From: Coriobacteriia bacterium
Lineage (GTDB): Bacteria > Actinomycetota > Coriobacteriia > Coriobacteriales > Eggerthellaceae
Reading direction: 5' to 3'
DNA length: 64,000 nucleotides
NCBI GenBank assembly: GCA_030536315.1
Contig: JAUNQF010000002.1
Span: 20,431 to 84,430 of the forward strand
Shown here in pieces: positions 21,801 through 31,861 of the stretch. Every line of letters starts with the position of its first letter. Position 1 is the stretch's first letter. The notes below the pieces were generated by a model. The model searched no databases and had not been told where the DNA came from. It worked only from the letters and a program-made list of their open reading frames with translations. The position numbers and the translations under genes were made by a program.

Positions 21801-22921
21801 TGATATTCTGGATCGGCCCCTTCTGCAGGCATCAAATATATGTAAGTAATGTAATAAACACAATCATAAGTTCCTATGCCTGGCTCTACTTGTCGAACAT
21901 ACCTTCCACAATAATTTTTAAATGTCATAGGAGAAGCACTTGTTGTACTTGATGAATGTTCTAAATTCAAATCACCAGCAAAAGGTGGATCTAATTTATA
22001 ATAATTTTGAGCAGTAATCGGAATACTTGCATCAGTATAGCAATACTGACAATATGCAGTTGGTGGCTTTTCGGCGCCATTATCTCAAACTGCTTTAAAA
22101 TCAACCTGATCTAGGGCTTCTGTCCTGCCTTTTCTTGTAACATCTTTGAAAACAACTCAAACATCAGTTGCATTTTGTCCAGCTGCAGAATACAAATGTC
22201 ATGGAGCAGCAGAAGTTTCGGAACCAAGATCGTTTCTATAAAACCATCCATAATTGTTGCCATAACGCGCATATGTAAGCTTTGTTAGCTGCACGGCATT
22301 TGCAGCAGTAGCATCAGAACCTAAATAGCAATCACAAAAAGCATAAGTATGACCATCATATGTAAATGTTTCTTCGTAATAACGAACGTCTCAATGACTT
22401 CACTGAAAATCTGAAACGGTTGTAGCTTGAGTGCCTCCATCTTGGAAAATATAACCTTGACCAGAAGAAGTCAGTCTGGAATAATCTTTTTCGACAGATG
22501 CGGTTTGAAATGCCGGTATGTCAATAAAGTTGTCTTCTGTATCCAAGTAACCATAGTGAATTGTAGAGGTACGTGTGGTTTGTCCAGTATATGAAAAGTT
22601 AACTGGATAAGTGCTTACATAGTTTGGATTTGAAATTTCACTGTTTATTTTAAATTGAGTTTCTGCTAATTTTGCGGGATCGTCCTCAACTTCAGCGGTT
22701 TGGGTTTCGGTATCATCGGTTTGGGTTTGGGTGGTTTCGGTTTGGTTGGTTTGGAGTTTATTTATGAGTGGTTCCGATGTGCCATAGCCCATTGCGGCCG
22801 AGACAGACAAAAATACCATAAAGGCACTAAGGACAAACATGCCAAAGACAAAACGAATTTTGCTTTGGGCATTTTCGCCAAAGTGTATAAAAGAACTATT
22901 ATTTTTAGTAAAACCCCTCAT
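18875..22921 (-). CDS. Giant sortase-anchored adhesin with fibro-slime/PA14-like domain (Cpa position)
   Basis: 1348 residues in one frame only if 17 TGA codons are Trp (5 are TGG). The N-terminus has a signal helix (~25-45), then a Thr/Gln-rich segment. Central FRGDDDVYLYIDGVLVLDLGG is the core motif of fibro-slime/PA14-like carbohydrate-binding domains. The C-terminal third contains beta domains of surface-adhesin style (YGQINFEVVNPSNTLMLAKD). The sorting motif is TPPTGFD, then a membrane helix, RRRRRK and an unusually long ~25-residue tail. TPPTG resembles VPPTG of the streptococcal tip adhesin Cpa. First gene of the pilus operon. The start could be TTG 22924 or ATG 22921; neither has a nearby ribosome site, and an in-frame stop lies just upstream. 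Confidence 0.82.
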
Positions 22922-23135
22922 CAAACTAAAAATTTAATAGAACATAAATACGTTTTTGCTACTTTTTTATTCTATTTTGTGTACATCACCTCCAAATTAT
23001 ATACACCCGTATAATATTATACCTTTTTTCCCAGGTCAAAGACCAAAAATTCTAATTTGGTGATTCGCGTATATAAGTGTTTTAAAAATAGAAAGATAAA
23101 GAAAATATTAGATTTTTTAGAAGTAGGAAAAATTA
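22922..23135 (-). promoter_or_regulatory. Leader region of the pilus operon
   Basis: 214 non-coding bases between rmuC and the adhesin. Reading the minus strand it holds two TATAAT-like boxes, then a perfect anti-SD complement GGAGGTGAT (22985-22993) about 65 nt before the adhesin start. The ATG that overlaps the SD opens only a four-codon frame (MYTK, then TAG) and is spaced too tightly for normal initiation. The remainder is AT-rich with no recognisable operator. Confidence 0.4.
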
Positions 23136-24047
23136 TTAATCTTCGGTGATTTCTACCCTATCTAAAGCGTTATTTATTTGTCTGCTTCTGTCTTTTGCAT
23201 CAGTTAAACCCCTGGAAGCTGTTGCTATACCGCTTTCGATTGTTTCGAAATTCTTATTAAACTTTTCGAATTGCTGCTTGATGTTTCCAAGCATTTTGCG
23301 AATTTCATCGGCGCTTTCGTTAATTTCTATCATGTTAAAGCCCATGGAAAGCGAATTTAGCAAGGCCAAAATAGTGCTTGGACCTGCAATCATAATGCCT
23401 CGTTCTTGAAGTTTATATTGAATGTTCCCTGGATCTTTTACAGCTTCAAGATATAAACCTTCGGTGGGCAAAAACATAATTGCAAAATTAGTGGTTTGAG
23501 GAACTCGGATGTATTTATTTTTTATTGTTGTTGCGCTTCTGTCAATGAAGGTTATTAAATCCTTGCGGGCGGCTTCGACTTCGTCAGGATTGTTGCCTTC
23601 TGAAGCTTGAACCAAAACTGAATATTTGTCCATAGGAAACTTAGAATCTACAGGAAGATAGGTAAAGTCTTTATTTTTTCCATTAGGAATTTTAATTGCA
23701 TATTCAACATGGTCGGTAGAGCGCGGATTAGGTTTGTAATTGCGCACGTACATGCCAGGAATAGTTTGTTCAAGCATACGACCAAGCTGAGCTTCGCCAA
23801 AAGCGCCTCGAGTTCCAACATTAGTCAGCACCTTGCTTAAATTATCAACTTCATCAGATATTCTTTCCATGTGAATAATGCGCTCAAAAACATTGTCAAG
23901 CTGCTTTGACACAGCATCCATCTTGACATTTTGCTCGACAGCAGCCTTGGTTAATTGGTCAGTGCCAGTTTTAGGCTTTTTGAAAACCAAGATTAAAATT
24001 GCGATAATTAGCAGGGCAATAATTACGAAACACAAAATCTCTACCAT
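23136..24047 (-). CDS. rmuC: RmuC family DNA recombination protein
   Basis: 303 residues with an N-terminal membrane anchor (~4-24) and a predicted coiled coil (~35-90). The RmuC nuclease-like domain shows GTRGAFGEAQLGRMLEQ, LPVDSKFPMDKY, FLPTEGLYLEA and IMIAGPSTILALLNSL, and a second helical coiled region ends the protein. RmuC limits recombination at inverted repeats; its biochemistry is not settled. I start at ATG 24047 because GGAGGAAG lies 5 nt upstream; the alternative ATG at 24059 would place the SD inside the gene. It is divergent from the lipase gene. Confidence 0.93.
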   Translation of the reverse strand: MVEILCFVIIALLIIAILILVFKKPKTGTDQLTKAAVEQNVKMDAVSKQLDNVFERIIHMERISDEVDNLSKVLTNVGTRGAFGEAQLGRMLEQTIPGMYVRNYKPNPRSTDHVEYAIKIPNGKNKDFTYLPVDSKFPMDKYSVLVQASEGNNPDEVEAARKDLITFIDRSATTIKNKYIRVPQTTNFAIMFLPTEGLYLEAVKDPGNIQYKLQERGIMIAGPSTILALLNSLSMGFNMIEINESADEIRKMLGNIKQQFEKFNKNFETIESGIATASRGLTDAKDRSRQINNALDRVEITED

Positions 24048-24110
24048 TTCTTCCTCCATTCATCTAATTTCATTATAACGCGAAAATACAAACTTTTTTT
24101 AAATTTTTGT

Positions 24111-24138
24111 ATATAATAATCGGTGTCGAGTAAAGGAG
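24111..24138 (+). promoter_or_regulatory. Promoter -10 box and ribosome site of the lipase-like gene
   Basis: TATAAT (24112-24117) and AAAGGAG (24132-24138) precede ATG 24145 by 27 and 6 nt. Confidence 0.45.
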
Positions 24139-24144
24139 TTCGAT

Positions 24145-26163
24145 ATGGGTGCTCAATCCATTTTAACAACAAGTATTAGTGTTATTGCTTCACAAAACGC
24201 GACTACTGGAACTTCCGATAATCTACTCTTTATAGCAATACCAATCATTGCCGCAGTTATTGCTTTGGCGCTGTCCCCTTTTGCTTTTAAGCGAATTCAT
24301 TCAAACCACGGCGCAAGCGTAATTGAGGTCCGCAAAATTACACTTGTTTCTATTGCTTCGGTCCTTATTAGTGCGTTGTGCATTCTATTCTTTTTGAGCA
24401 ATGCGCAACCTGCAAGTGCTGCGAATGGAAGCATTAGCATTAACGATCATATTGATTTAGTCTTGGATGAAAATAACGAAGTTGCAAGCGCCGATGCAAA
24501 AATAACCAATGGAACAGGTGAAATATATAGCTTGGACACAATTCGTGTCATATCAAATAACGAAAGCATTGGTGATGATTTATGAAGTATTAAGATTGTT
24601 GAGCAAGATTATGAAATTTACGATGGGGGCGCTGATTCTAAAAATGACATCGCGAATGTTTTGCAGCCGAATCAAAGTGCAACTGTTCGAATTAGCTTGC
24701 AGCTTAGTGGTGACGAAGAAAATATCCTTAGCGGAAACATTGCCTCTCTTGAGATTGCAACAAAACCAACAAAAGTTAGTGTTTATTACACCAATGAAAA
24801 CGTGAAAAAGTCCAACAACATAGACTTAAATTTTGATTTTGCAGAATTTGAGAATGCAGATAACACTGTGGTGAACAGAAAGCTGGCAACTGTGGCTTCG
24901 TTGTTAGATACTAAGATGTATGCAGCTGAGCAAATTGTTGTCCAGGGTCAAACATATGACAAGAAGAATAAGATTGCTCTTGAAAAAGCTTTGGGCTTTG
25001 AAGATAACTATTACTATTCAATGTGGGATAAAAACGAGCAGCATGATCCTGGTGTAAGCATTGTCAAACCAGATCTAAACACCGAGAAAAATGATACAAC
25101 TTCATATGAATTTGCGCATAAGAAAATCTTTTTTGGTGACCACTATAGCGAGATTGTTTCGGTTAATATTGCCGGCACTCAATGTAGCAACGAATGGGTA
25201 AGCAATCTTGACTTTGGGGCTGATACAGATAACTATTTTGATGCAACAGGAGAGCATCCGCTATGAATAGATAAGCATATGCATAAGGGTTTTGAAATTG
25301 CGGCGAACCGTGTTGAATATGCCTTGAATGATTATCTTAATAAATACGTTCAAGATGACGCTAACACAAACAGAATACTTTTTATTAGCGGTCATTCACG
25401 AGGAGCTGGCGTCGCAAATATTGTAGGCAGAGATTTCGAAGACCTAGCAAATGCCAAGACATTTACTTATACTTTTGCAGCGCCTAACACAACCGATGAC
25501 GTTGCTTCGAAGCTTAATTATTCGACAATTTTTAACATCATGAATATGGATGATATTGTTTGTCAAATACCTTGCACGAATATGGGCTATGACAAATATG
25601 GAAGAGATGTTCGCCTGTCAATTTCGACTGGAAAATCTATAAGTGGTGGCGATTTAGAAAACTCCTTCAAGTCTATTATGATAGATCATGAATATGATGG
25701 AAATACGCCAACCGAAATTGCTGAATTTGTAGAATTGCTCAAAAAAAATATCAATAAAGGAACCAGGGAGCAAATTTATGAAATTGACAAAGATAAGGAT
25801 GTTTGAGATTTTTGTGTCCACGACGATGAAATAGGACCTCTTCCCGCTGCAGAAGCAGATGCAAAAATTGCTGAAATTAAACAAAACCTTGCAGAAAACG
25901 GTTTGAATTATTACAGCATTATAGAGAAAGAACAAATTGAAGGCACGGACGAATATAGGATCATTAGATGATATAACCCAGCTTTCTTACTGAAAGACAT
26001 TTCTAATATAATTCTTGGAAACAAACAACTTCCTGATGATTTATATGATTACAGCGATGCTGTTTGAGAGACTATTAAAGAAGTTATTCCGCTTGTTTTT
26101 GGTGTTGCGGATGGGCATATTCCAATGTCTTATGTAGTACTTGCCACAAACGCAGTCTACTAA
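24145..26163 (+). CDS. Membrane-anchored class 3 lipase-like alpha/beta hydrolase
   Basis: 672 residues. Two N-terminal membrane helices (~28-48 and ~68-86) are followed by a beta-rich domain (~95-225) and a hydrolase domain. The nucleophile elbow is FISGHSRGAGVANIVG (Ser418), typical of lipase class 3. Asp in MNMDDIVCQIP and a downstream His (IDHEY) are candidates for the triad. Five Trp codons are TGA (DDLWSI, HPLWID, DVWDF, RWYNP, AVWET). The catalytic part is predicted outside the cell. Substrate unknown; a lipid esterase is likely, a peptidase or thioesterase less so. It converges on the peptidase gene, and their stop codons overlap. Confidence 0.82.
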
Positions 26164-27683
26164 TTTAGAGTTTCTAAAGTTCTAATTAGTGTTGCAAAAT
26201 AATACGGCAATGATTTTGTATAGAAAGTTTCGTTTGTCGAATGTTCGCCTTTGACATCGGCGCCAAAAGATATGCATTGCATGCTTGGGCGTTTATCAAG
26301 GAAAACACCAACTTCTAAACCGCCATGCGTTCCATTTACAATAACGTCAACGTCGCAAACTTCTTTCGATGCTCGTGTGTAAGCATTTAGCAATTTGCGA
26401 TCTTTGGAAGGATATCAAGCCGGAAGCGTCTCGATAACTTCGTAATTAATTTGTAAATTTTTGGAAACTTCGTCGTTAAACTTCTCAAGTTTTTTTAAGA
26501 ATTCCTCTTCCCCGAACCTATACATTAAAGTAAAATCAAGAGCACCATCTTTAATGCTAGCCACTCCCATATTTAAAGAATTCTTAGGGACTAATTCAAC
26601 CTCTTCGAACATGTCAAAAAGTTCATTGTGAAAGGCGTTGAGCAATTCTGAAATTTGCTTGGTATCAACGCTTGCAAACACATCCGAAGTTAAGTCGCTC
26701 ACTTCGAAATTGCACTTGCCATTTTTATCATCGACGCTATTTGCCATTTGCTCGTCTATTACAGAATTACTAATTTCTTTAATTGCGTCAACATCATCAT
26801 TTGAGCAGGCCAGCTTCATTTCTGCCGAATAAGCAATTGCGTTGAAGTTTTGACCGCCTTCGAGACTAATGAAATCGAAGTTGGTGTTGCGCTCAACTAA
26901 GCGGTTCATCACATTACGAAGAACATCTATGGCGCTAACTCGTTTGTAAATTATTGAGTTAGCAGAATGACCTCCAAGCAATCCATCAACATTAATTTTT
27001 AGTTGAGTATCATGCTCAGATTTTGTCATTTCATAGTTCTTTTTATAAACGAAGGTCCGAACACCACAAGAAAAAATTCGGACAATGCCAGCTTGACGAC
27101 CATCGATGTTAATCATGAAGTCCGAATCAAGAACTTCGCTGCTTAGGCCATATGCACCATCCATTGTTGTTTCTTCTTTGGTGGTAAATATAACACGAAG
27201 CGGCCCGTGCTTGAAACCATAGTCTTTTGAAATTGCAAGAAGAGTGATTATGCCTTCGCCAGGATCGGCGCCTAAAGTTGTTTCGAAATTTCTTGAATGA
27301 ATTGCACCGGTTTCTTCGTCATAAACGACGTCAACTGGTTTTGGATCTGGCGATGCGGTGTTCTTAGTCTCCCAAACCATGTCCTGGTGAGTTTGAAAGA
27401 TTATTTTAGGCCAATTTTCACAACCCGGACTTGCAGGAACATCCCAATAAACATTTAGGAATTCATCAACAACTGGATTTAGATTATGCGCCTTCGCTCA
27501 ATTAGCAAGGTACGCAGAAATGTGAGCGCAATCAGCGGTTGTTCGAACAACTTTGCATAAATCAAGAAAATCGGCAATGGCAGATTCAGCAACTTTATGC
27601 GCTGCTTCCTTGTAGTTTTCGTTTATCGTAGCGTTTTGGGCAACAGTATTAGGGTATTCGTCTATAACGACACTGTTTGCCAT
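26160..27683 (-). CDS. pepD: Cytosolic dipeptidase, PepD/M20C family
   Basis: 507 residues, near the size of beta-Ala-His dipeptidase PepD, a di-zinc aminoacyl-histidine dipeptidase. Metal and catalytic motifs in order: FQTHQDMVWE (HxD, ~100), TLGADPGEGI (bridging Asp), FTTKEETTMDGA (Glu-Glu) and VNGTHGGLEVGVF. The family usually has LGADNGIG; here it is LGADPGEG. Two TGA codons read as Trp (NWAKAH and PAWYPS). Two nt separate its ATG from the stop of the amino-acid permease gene, so peptide breakdown and amino-acid exchange are probably co-transcribed. Confidence 0.93.
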
Positions 27684-27685
27684 AA

Positions 27686-29236
27686 TTATTTTGTTTTGAC
27701 GCCTTTTTTATTGTTATATGCTTTTGCGATCAACGGCAAAATTAGACCCATCGCAATTAGTACAATAGGAATTGCGACGTTCATAATAAACTTCGCAGGG
27801 TCGTCGTTTTGCATCTTCATTACCATGCCAGCAAATGTTATGACCGCACACCAAAGACCAACAAATATACCAAGACCTTTATTCTTGATAAAAATGAAGT
27901 CATCTTTATGCTTCTTAACTTTCTTCTTATCTACCTTTAATGCTATATATGCAACAAATACGCAAATGTAGAAAATTGGCATAACAATTGAGCAAATCTC
28001 AAGCAACCATTTAATTAAGTCGTCCGCTGTACCCATTGAAAGAGTTGGAACAACAAGCAAGAAAACAGTAATTATGGTAACAACTAACAACCAATAAGGA
28101 TAAGCACCATATTTATTCTTCTTCAAAGAACCCTTAGGGATAAATCTTTGATCGCTATCTTCTAATAACAAACGAAGAGGAACATCAATGCTAACAATTA
28201 ATACAGCTGCATCCGTGATAAGTTTGATTGCCGCATAAAGAACCATCAAAACATTACCCAAGCCAAATGCTTGACCAACCTTTTGGAAACAGACGTATTG
28301 ACCGTTAGTAATGAAGTTTGGATCCATGAGCACTGTTGTTGTTTCACCATTTGCGACAATTTGCATTGGAGTATAAGTCTTGTTTGGATCAAGATTATTT
28401 GGATCAGCAATCATGCCTTGGCAATCTTGACCGAACATTAGACCCATAGCAATTGCACCAGCGAAAGCAGCAACTGCAACCATAATTACAACTGCGATAA
28501 TTCCCTTCGGGAAGTCCCGTCCAGGCTTTTCCATTCTATTAACATAAGGAGCAATTTTTTCGGCGCCTCCAACACCAAACAGCAAAATTGAAAGCGAAGC
28601 AAAGACCGACATGTCTGTTGGAACGAAACTTGTAGGATCAAGATTTAAGCTGTAAGTTGGAACTTCGCTTGGGTTGACATTGAAAATTGGAGCTAAAAGA
28701 CCAAAAACAATGAACAACATTGCCATAATAAAACTACCAGTACCAGCAATTGATGCAATTGTTTTAACAACCTTAATGCCTCGGCTTGCCAAAAATACGC
28801 AAACCAAGAAAATCACAACACCAATTAGCTGAACAGTCATAGGATCAATGCTTGAAATATCACCATTTTGGTTAACCATCCAGTTAAATGCAACAATAAT
28901 TAGACTTGGCTTCTGAGCAAGATACGGAAGGATTACTACCCAACCAATCCATCCTGCAAAATAACCCATTTTAGGTCCAATTGTCTCAAGTGTTCAGGAA
29001 CTAACTCCACCACCATGAGATCTAAATACAGAACCAAGTTCTCCTACCATCAATGAATACGGCAAAAAATACAGCAAGAATAAAACGAACCAAACACTCA
29101 TAACACGAGTTTGTCCGAAGTAAAAACATCCATTGATTAAGTTGTTAAACCCCCATAAAGTACAAAAAGTCATAACAGCAATAGAAGGTCAGGAAATTGT
29201 AGTTTCCATTTTTGGTTTAGCCACTTCTTTAGCCAT
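27686..29236 (-). CDS. APC-superfamily amino acid permease/antiporter (AGT-like)
   Basis: 516 residues with about 12-13 membrane helices, beginning 6 nt after AAGGAG. The N-terminal region (TLWGFNNLINGCFYFGQTRV; GELGSVFRSHGGGVSSWTLETIGPKMGYFAGW) fits the glutamate:GABA antiporter-like branch of the APC superfamily. The Trp in VSSWTLE is TGA. A hydrophilic loop at ~250-290 and a Lys-rich C-terminal loop are present. The substrate is not readable. It is co-directional with pepD downstream, consistent with peptide or amino-acid use. Confidence 0.85.
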
Positions 29237-29308
29237 GATTTCTCCTTAAGTCTCGCTTGTTGCGGTATTATACTAAAAAGCCTGCTTATTTAACCAAAAA
29301 ATGAAAAT

Positions 29309-30148
29309 TTAAGAAATTGTGTGCTGAATTAGGATTGCGGAGGTTACTGAGCCTACTCCACCAGGTACAGGGGTTATTGCGCCAACGATTGACTCGGCTT
29401 CGTCAAAATTGACGTCTCCACAAAGTTTCTTTGCGATAGGATCTCAATTGATACCAGCATCGATGACAACTTGACCTTTTGTGAAATACTTTGCGCCGAA
29501 TTTTTTAGGAGTGCCCGTTGCAACAATAACTATGTCTGCATCTTTCGTGATTTTTTCCATATTTTGAGTCTTGGAATGACATACCGTGACAGTGGCATTT
29601 TCATTTTGAAGCATATTTGCAACAGGTTTGCCCACAACAAGGCTACGTCCAATCACAACAGCTCGCTTTCCTTCGACTTCGATGCCGAAGTGATGCAAAA
29701 TTGCCATGCAACTTTCCGCCGTGCACGGAGCAAAAGCATTATTTCCTAAGTAAGGACCAGCAACAGAAAGCTGTCTTGCAGCATCAATATCTTTAGAAGC
29801 CGAAATTGCTTCGCAAATTTCATTTTCACACTGCTTTAGCTCCCCTGGAAGCGGTCTCATGAGCAAAATGCCTTGAACCTTATCATCTTCGTTTAGCTCT
29901 TCAATCAAATCAAGCAAGTCTTGTTTGTCAATGGTGCTCTCGCATTTGTGAACATCAAACAAAACACCAGCTTCACCTGCCTTCTTTTCGATACCTTTTA
30001 AGTAGGAAGCACTTGAGCCGTCTTCGCCAACACAAACAACATCAAGCTTTGGAACAAAACCATCTGATGTGAGCATATCGCTAACTTTAGATGCGCATTC
30101 AGAAATAATTTTCGAAGCAACTTCTTTGCCGTCTAAAATTTTGGCCAT
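29309..30148 (-). CDS. folD: Methylene-tetrahydrofolate dehydrogenase/cyclohydrolase
   Basis: 279 residues. Bifunctional enzyme interconverting 5,10-methylene-, methenyl- and 10-formyl-THF with NADP. Motifs: SASYLKGIEKKAGEAGV (the Lys-containing active-site helix), GILLMRPLPG, AFAPCTAESCMAIL, VVIGRSLVVGKPVANML (cofactor loop) and the C-terminal ITPVPGGVGSVTSAIL. One Trp (GINWDPI) is TGA, without which the gene loses its C-terminal motif. The ATG is directly next to the fhs stop, so the pair is an operon for one-carbon folate metabolism. Confidence 0.96.
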
Positions 30149-31849
30149 TTAGAACAACCCCGAAATTACGCCGTCTTCGCTGACGTCAATTTTTTCAGCA
30201 GCAGGAACTTTTGGAAGGCCAGGCATTGTCATAATCTCCCCAGTAAGAGCAACGATAAACCCAGATCCAGCAGCAAGCTTAAGATTTCTAACCGTAATTT
30301 TGAAATCTTTTGGAACTCCGCGCTTGTTAGGGTCGTCCGAAAAACTGTATTGAGTTTTAGCAACACAAACTGGAAGCTTTCCAAAACCTTGCTTTTCTAA
30401 AACTGGAAGTTGCTTGACAGCGTTTCCGATAAACTCAACTCCATCAGCGTGATAAATCTTTGTAGCCAAATCGTTGAGCTTCTCTGCAATACCCTTATCC
30501 AAGTCATAACTAAACTCAAACTTAGAACTGTCTTGCTCACACAAATCAATTGCGGCCTGGGCCAGGTCTTCGGAGCCTTTAGAACCATTCATGCAAGTAT
30601 GCGAAACTTGAACGTTAACATTAGCATCCTTGCAAAGTTTGTAGAGAAGTTCAATTTCTTTATCAGTATCTGTTGGGAAGACGTTGATAACAGCCAAGCA
30701 TGGAAGCTTGTAGACGTCTTCGATGTTCTTAACGTGCTGGAGCAAGTTCGGGAAACCAGCTTCGAGAGCCTTGAGGTCTTCTTTCTTGAGCTCCTCTTTC
30801 ATCTCGGCAGCCTTCATACCAGCAGCTGCACCACCATGAAGCTTGAGAGCGCGAACGGTCGCAACCATAACAACAGCAGCAGGGCGAATTCCACTCATCC
30901 TACATTTAATGTCGAGGAACTTCTCCGCACCAAGGTCAGCACCGAAGCCGGCTTCGGTAACAACATAATCTGCAAGCTGAGTTGCGGTCTTCGTTGCAAT
31001 TACCGAATTGCATCCGTGGGCAATATTTGCGAAAGGACCACCATGAACAAATGCTGGAGTGTGCTCGAGCGTTTGAACAAGGTTAGGTTTAATAGCATCT
31101 TTCAATAACGCGGTCATTGCGCCTTGAGCTTTTAAATCTGAAGCTGTAACAGGCTTTTCGTCATAAGTATAACCAACAACAATGTTGCCCAAACGCTTCT
31201 TTAGATCATTTAAGTCAGTTGCCAAGCAAAAGACAGCCATGATTTCACTAGCAACGGTAATGTCGAAGCCGTCTTCGCGAGGAACACCTTGCATCTTTCC
31301 GCCAAGGCCATCCACAATGTTACGAAGCTGGCGGTCGTTCATGTCAACCGCGCGGCGCCAAGTGATACTCTTCGGATCAATGCCAAGTTCATTGCCCTGT
31401 TGAATGTGATTGTCCAACATTGCAGCAAGCAAATTGTTTGCAGCACCAATTGCGTGGAAATCGCCAGTAAAGTGAAGGTTGATATCTTCCATAGGAACTA
31501 CCTGGCTATATCCACCACCGGCAGCTCCACCTTTAATTCCAAAAACAGGACCAAGCGAAGGTTCACGAAGAACAAGCATCACGTTTTTATCGCTGTCTTT
31601 CAAATAAGCACGCATAGAATCAGCCAAGCCAACAGAGATGGTTGTCTTACCTTCGCCAGCAGGCGTTGGAGTTAGAGCGGTAACCAAAATTACCTTTCCA
31701 TTTTTGTTAGCCTTAACTTTGTGAATGTTGACCTTCGCTTTATAGTTGCCGTAAAGCTCGAGCGAATCTTCGGCGATTCCAGCTTCCTTCGCAACTTCGC
31801 GAATGTCATTCATTGGGGTTTCTTGAGCGATTTCAATATCAGATTTCAT
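30149..31849 (-). CDS. fhs: Formate-tetrahydrofolate ligase
   Basis: 566 residues. ATP-dependent formation of 10-formyl-THF from formate. Conserved segments: [23 protein letters not shown] (P-loop region), [42 protein letters not shown] and [13 protein letters not shown]. It contains no TGA codon, all Trp being TGG, as in other conserved enzymes of the window. Followed immediately by folD. With folD it could serve purine and formate metabolism; other Wood-Ljungdahl genes are not here. Confidence 0.97.
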   Translation of the reverse strand: MKSDIEIAQETPMNDIREVAKEAGIAEDSLELYGNYKAKVNIHKVKANKNGKVILVTALTPTPAGEGKTTISVGLADSMRAYLKDSDKNVMLVLREPSLGPVFGIKGGAAGGGYSQVVPMEDINLHFTGDFHAIGAANNLLAAMLDNHIQQGNELGIDPKSITWRRAVDMNDRQLRNIVDGLGGKMQGVPREDGFDITVASEIMAVFCLATDLNDLKKRLGNIVVGYTYDEKPVTASDLKAQGAMTALLKDAIKPNLVQTLEHTPAFVHGGPFANIAHGCNSVIATKTATQLADYVVTEAGFGADLGAEKFLDIKCRMSGIRPAAVVMVATVRALKLHGGAAAGMKAAEMKEELKKEDLKALEAGFPNLLQHVKNIEDVYKLPCLAVINVFPTDTDKEIELLYKLCKDANVNVQVSHTCMNGSKGSEDLAQAAIDLCEQDSSKFEFSYDLDKGIAEKLNDLATKIYHADGVEFIGNAVKQLPVLEKQGFGKLPVCVAKTQYSFSDDPNKRGVPKDFKITVRNLKLAAGSGFIVALTGEIMTMPGLPKVPAAEKIDVSEDGVISGLF

Positions 31850-31861
31850 TTTTGTCCTTTC

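Noticed and set aside
30410..31108. 232-codon plus-strand open frame inside fhs
   Set aside because: Mirror of the formate-tetrahydrofolate ligase coding strand with no independent start signals.
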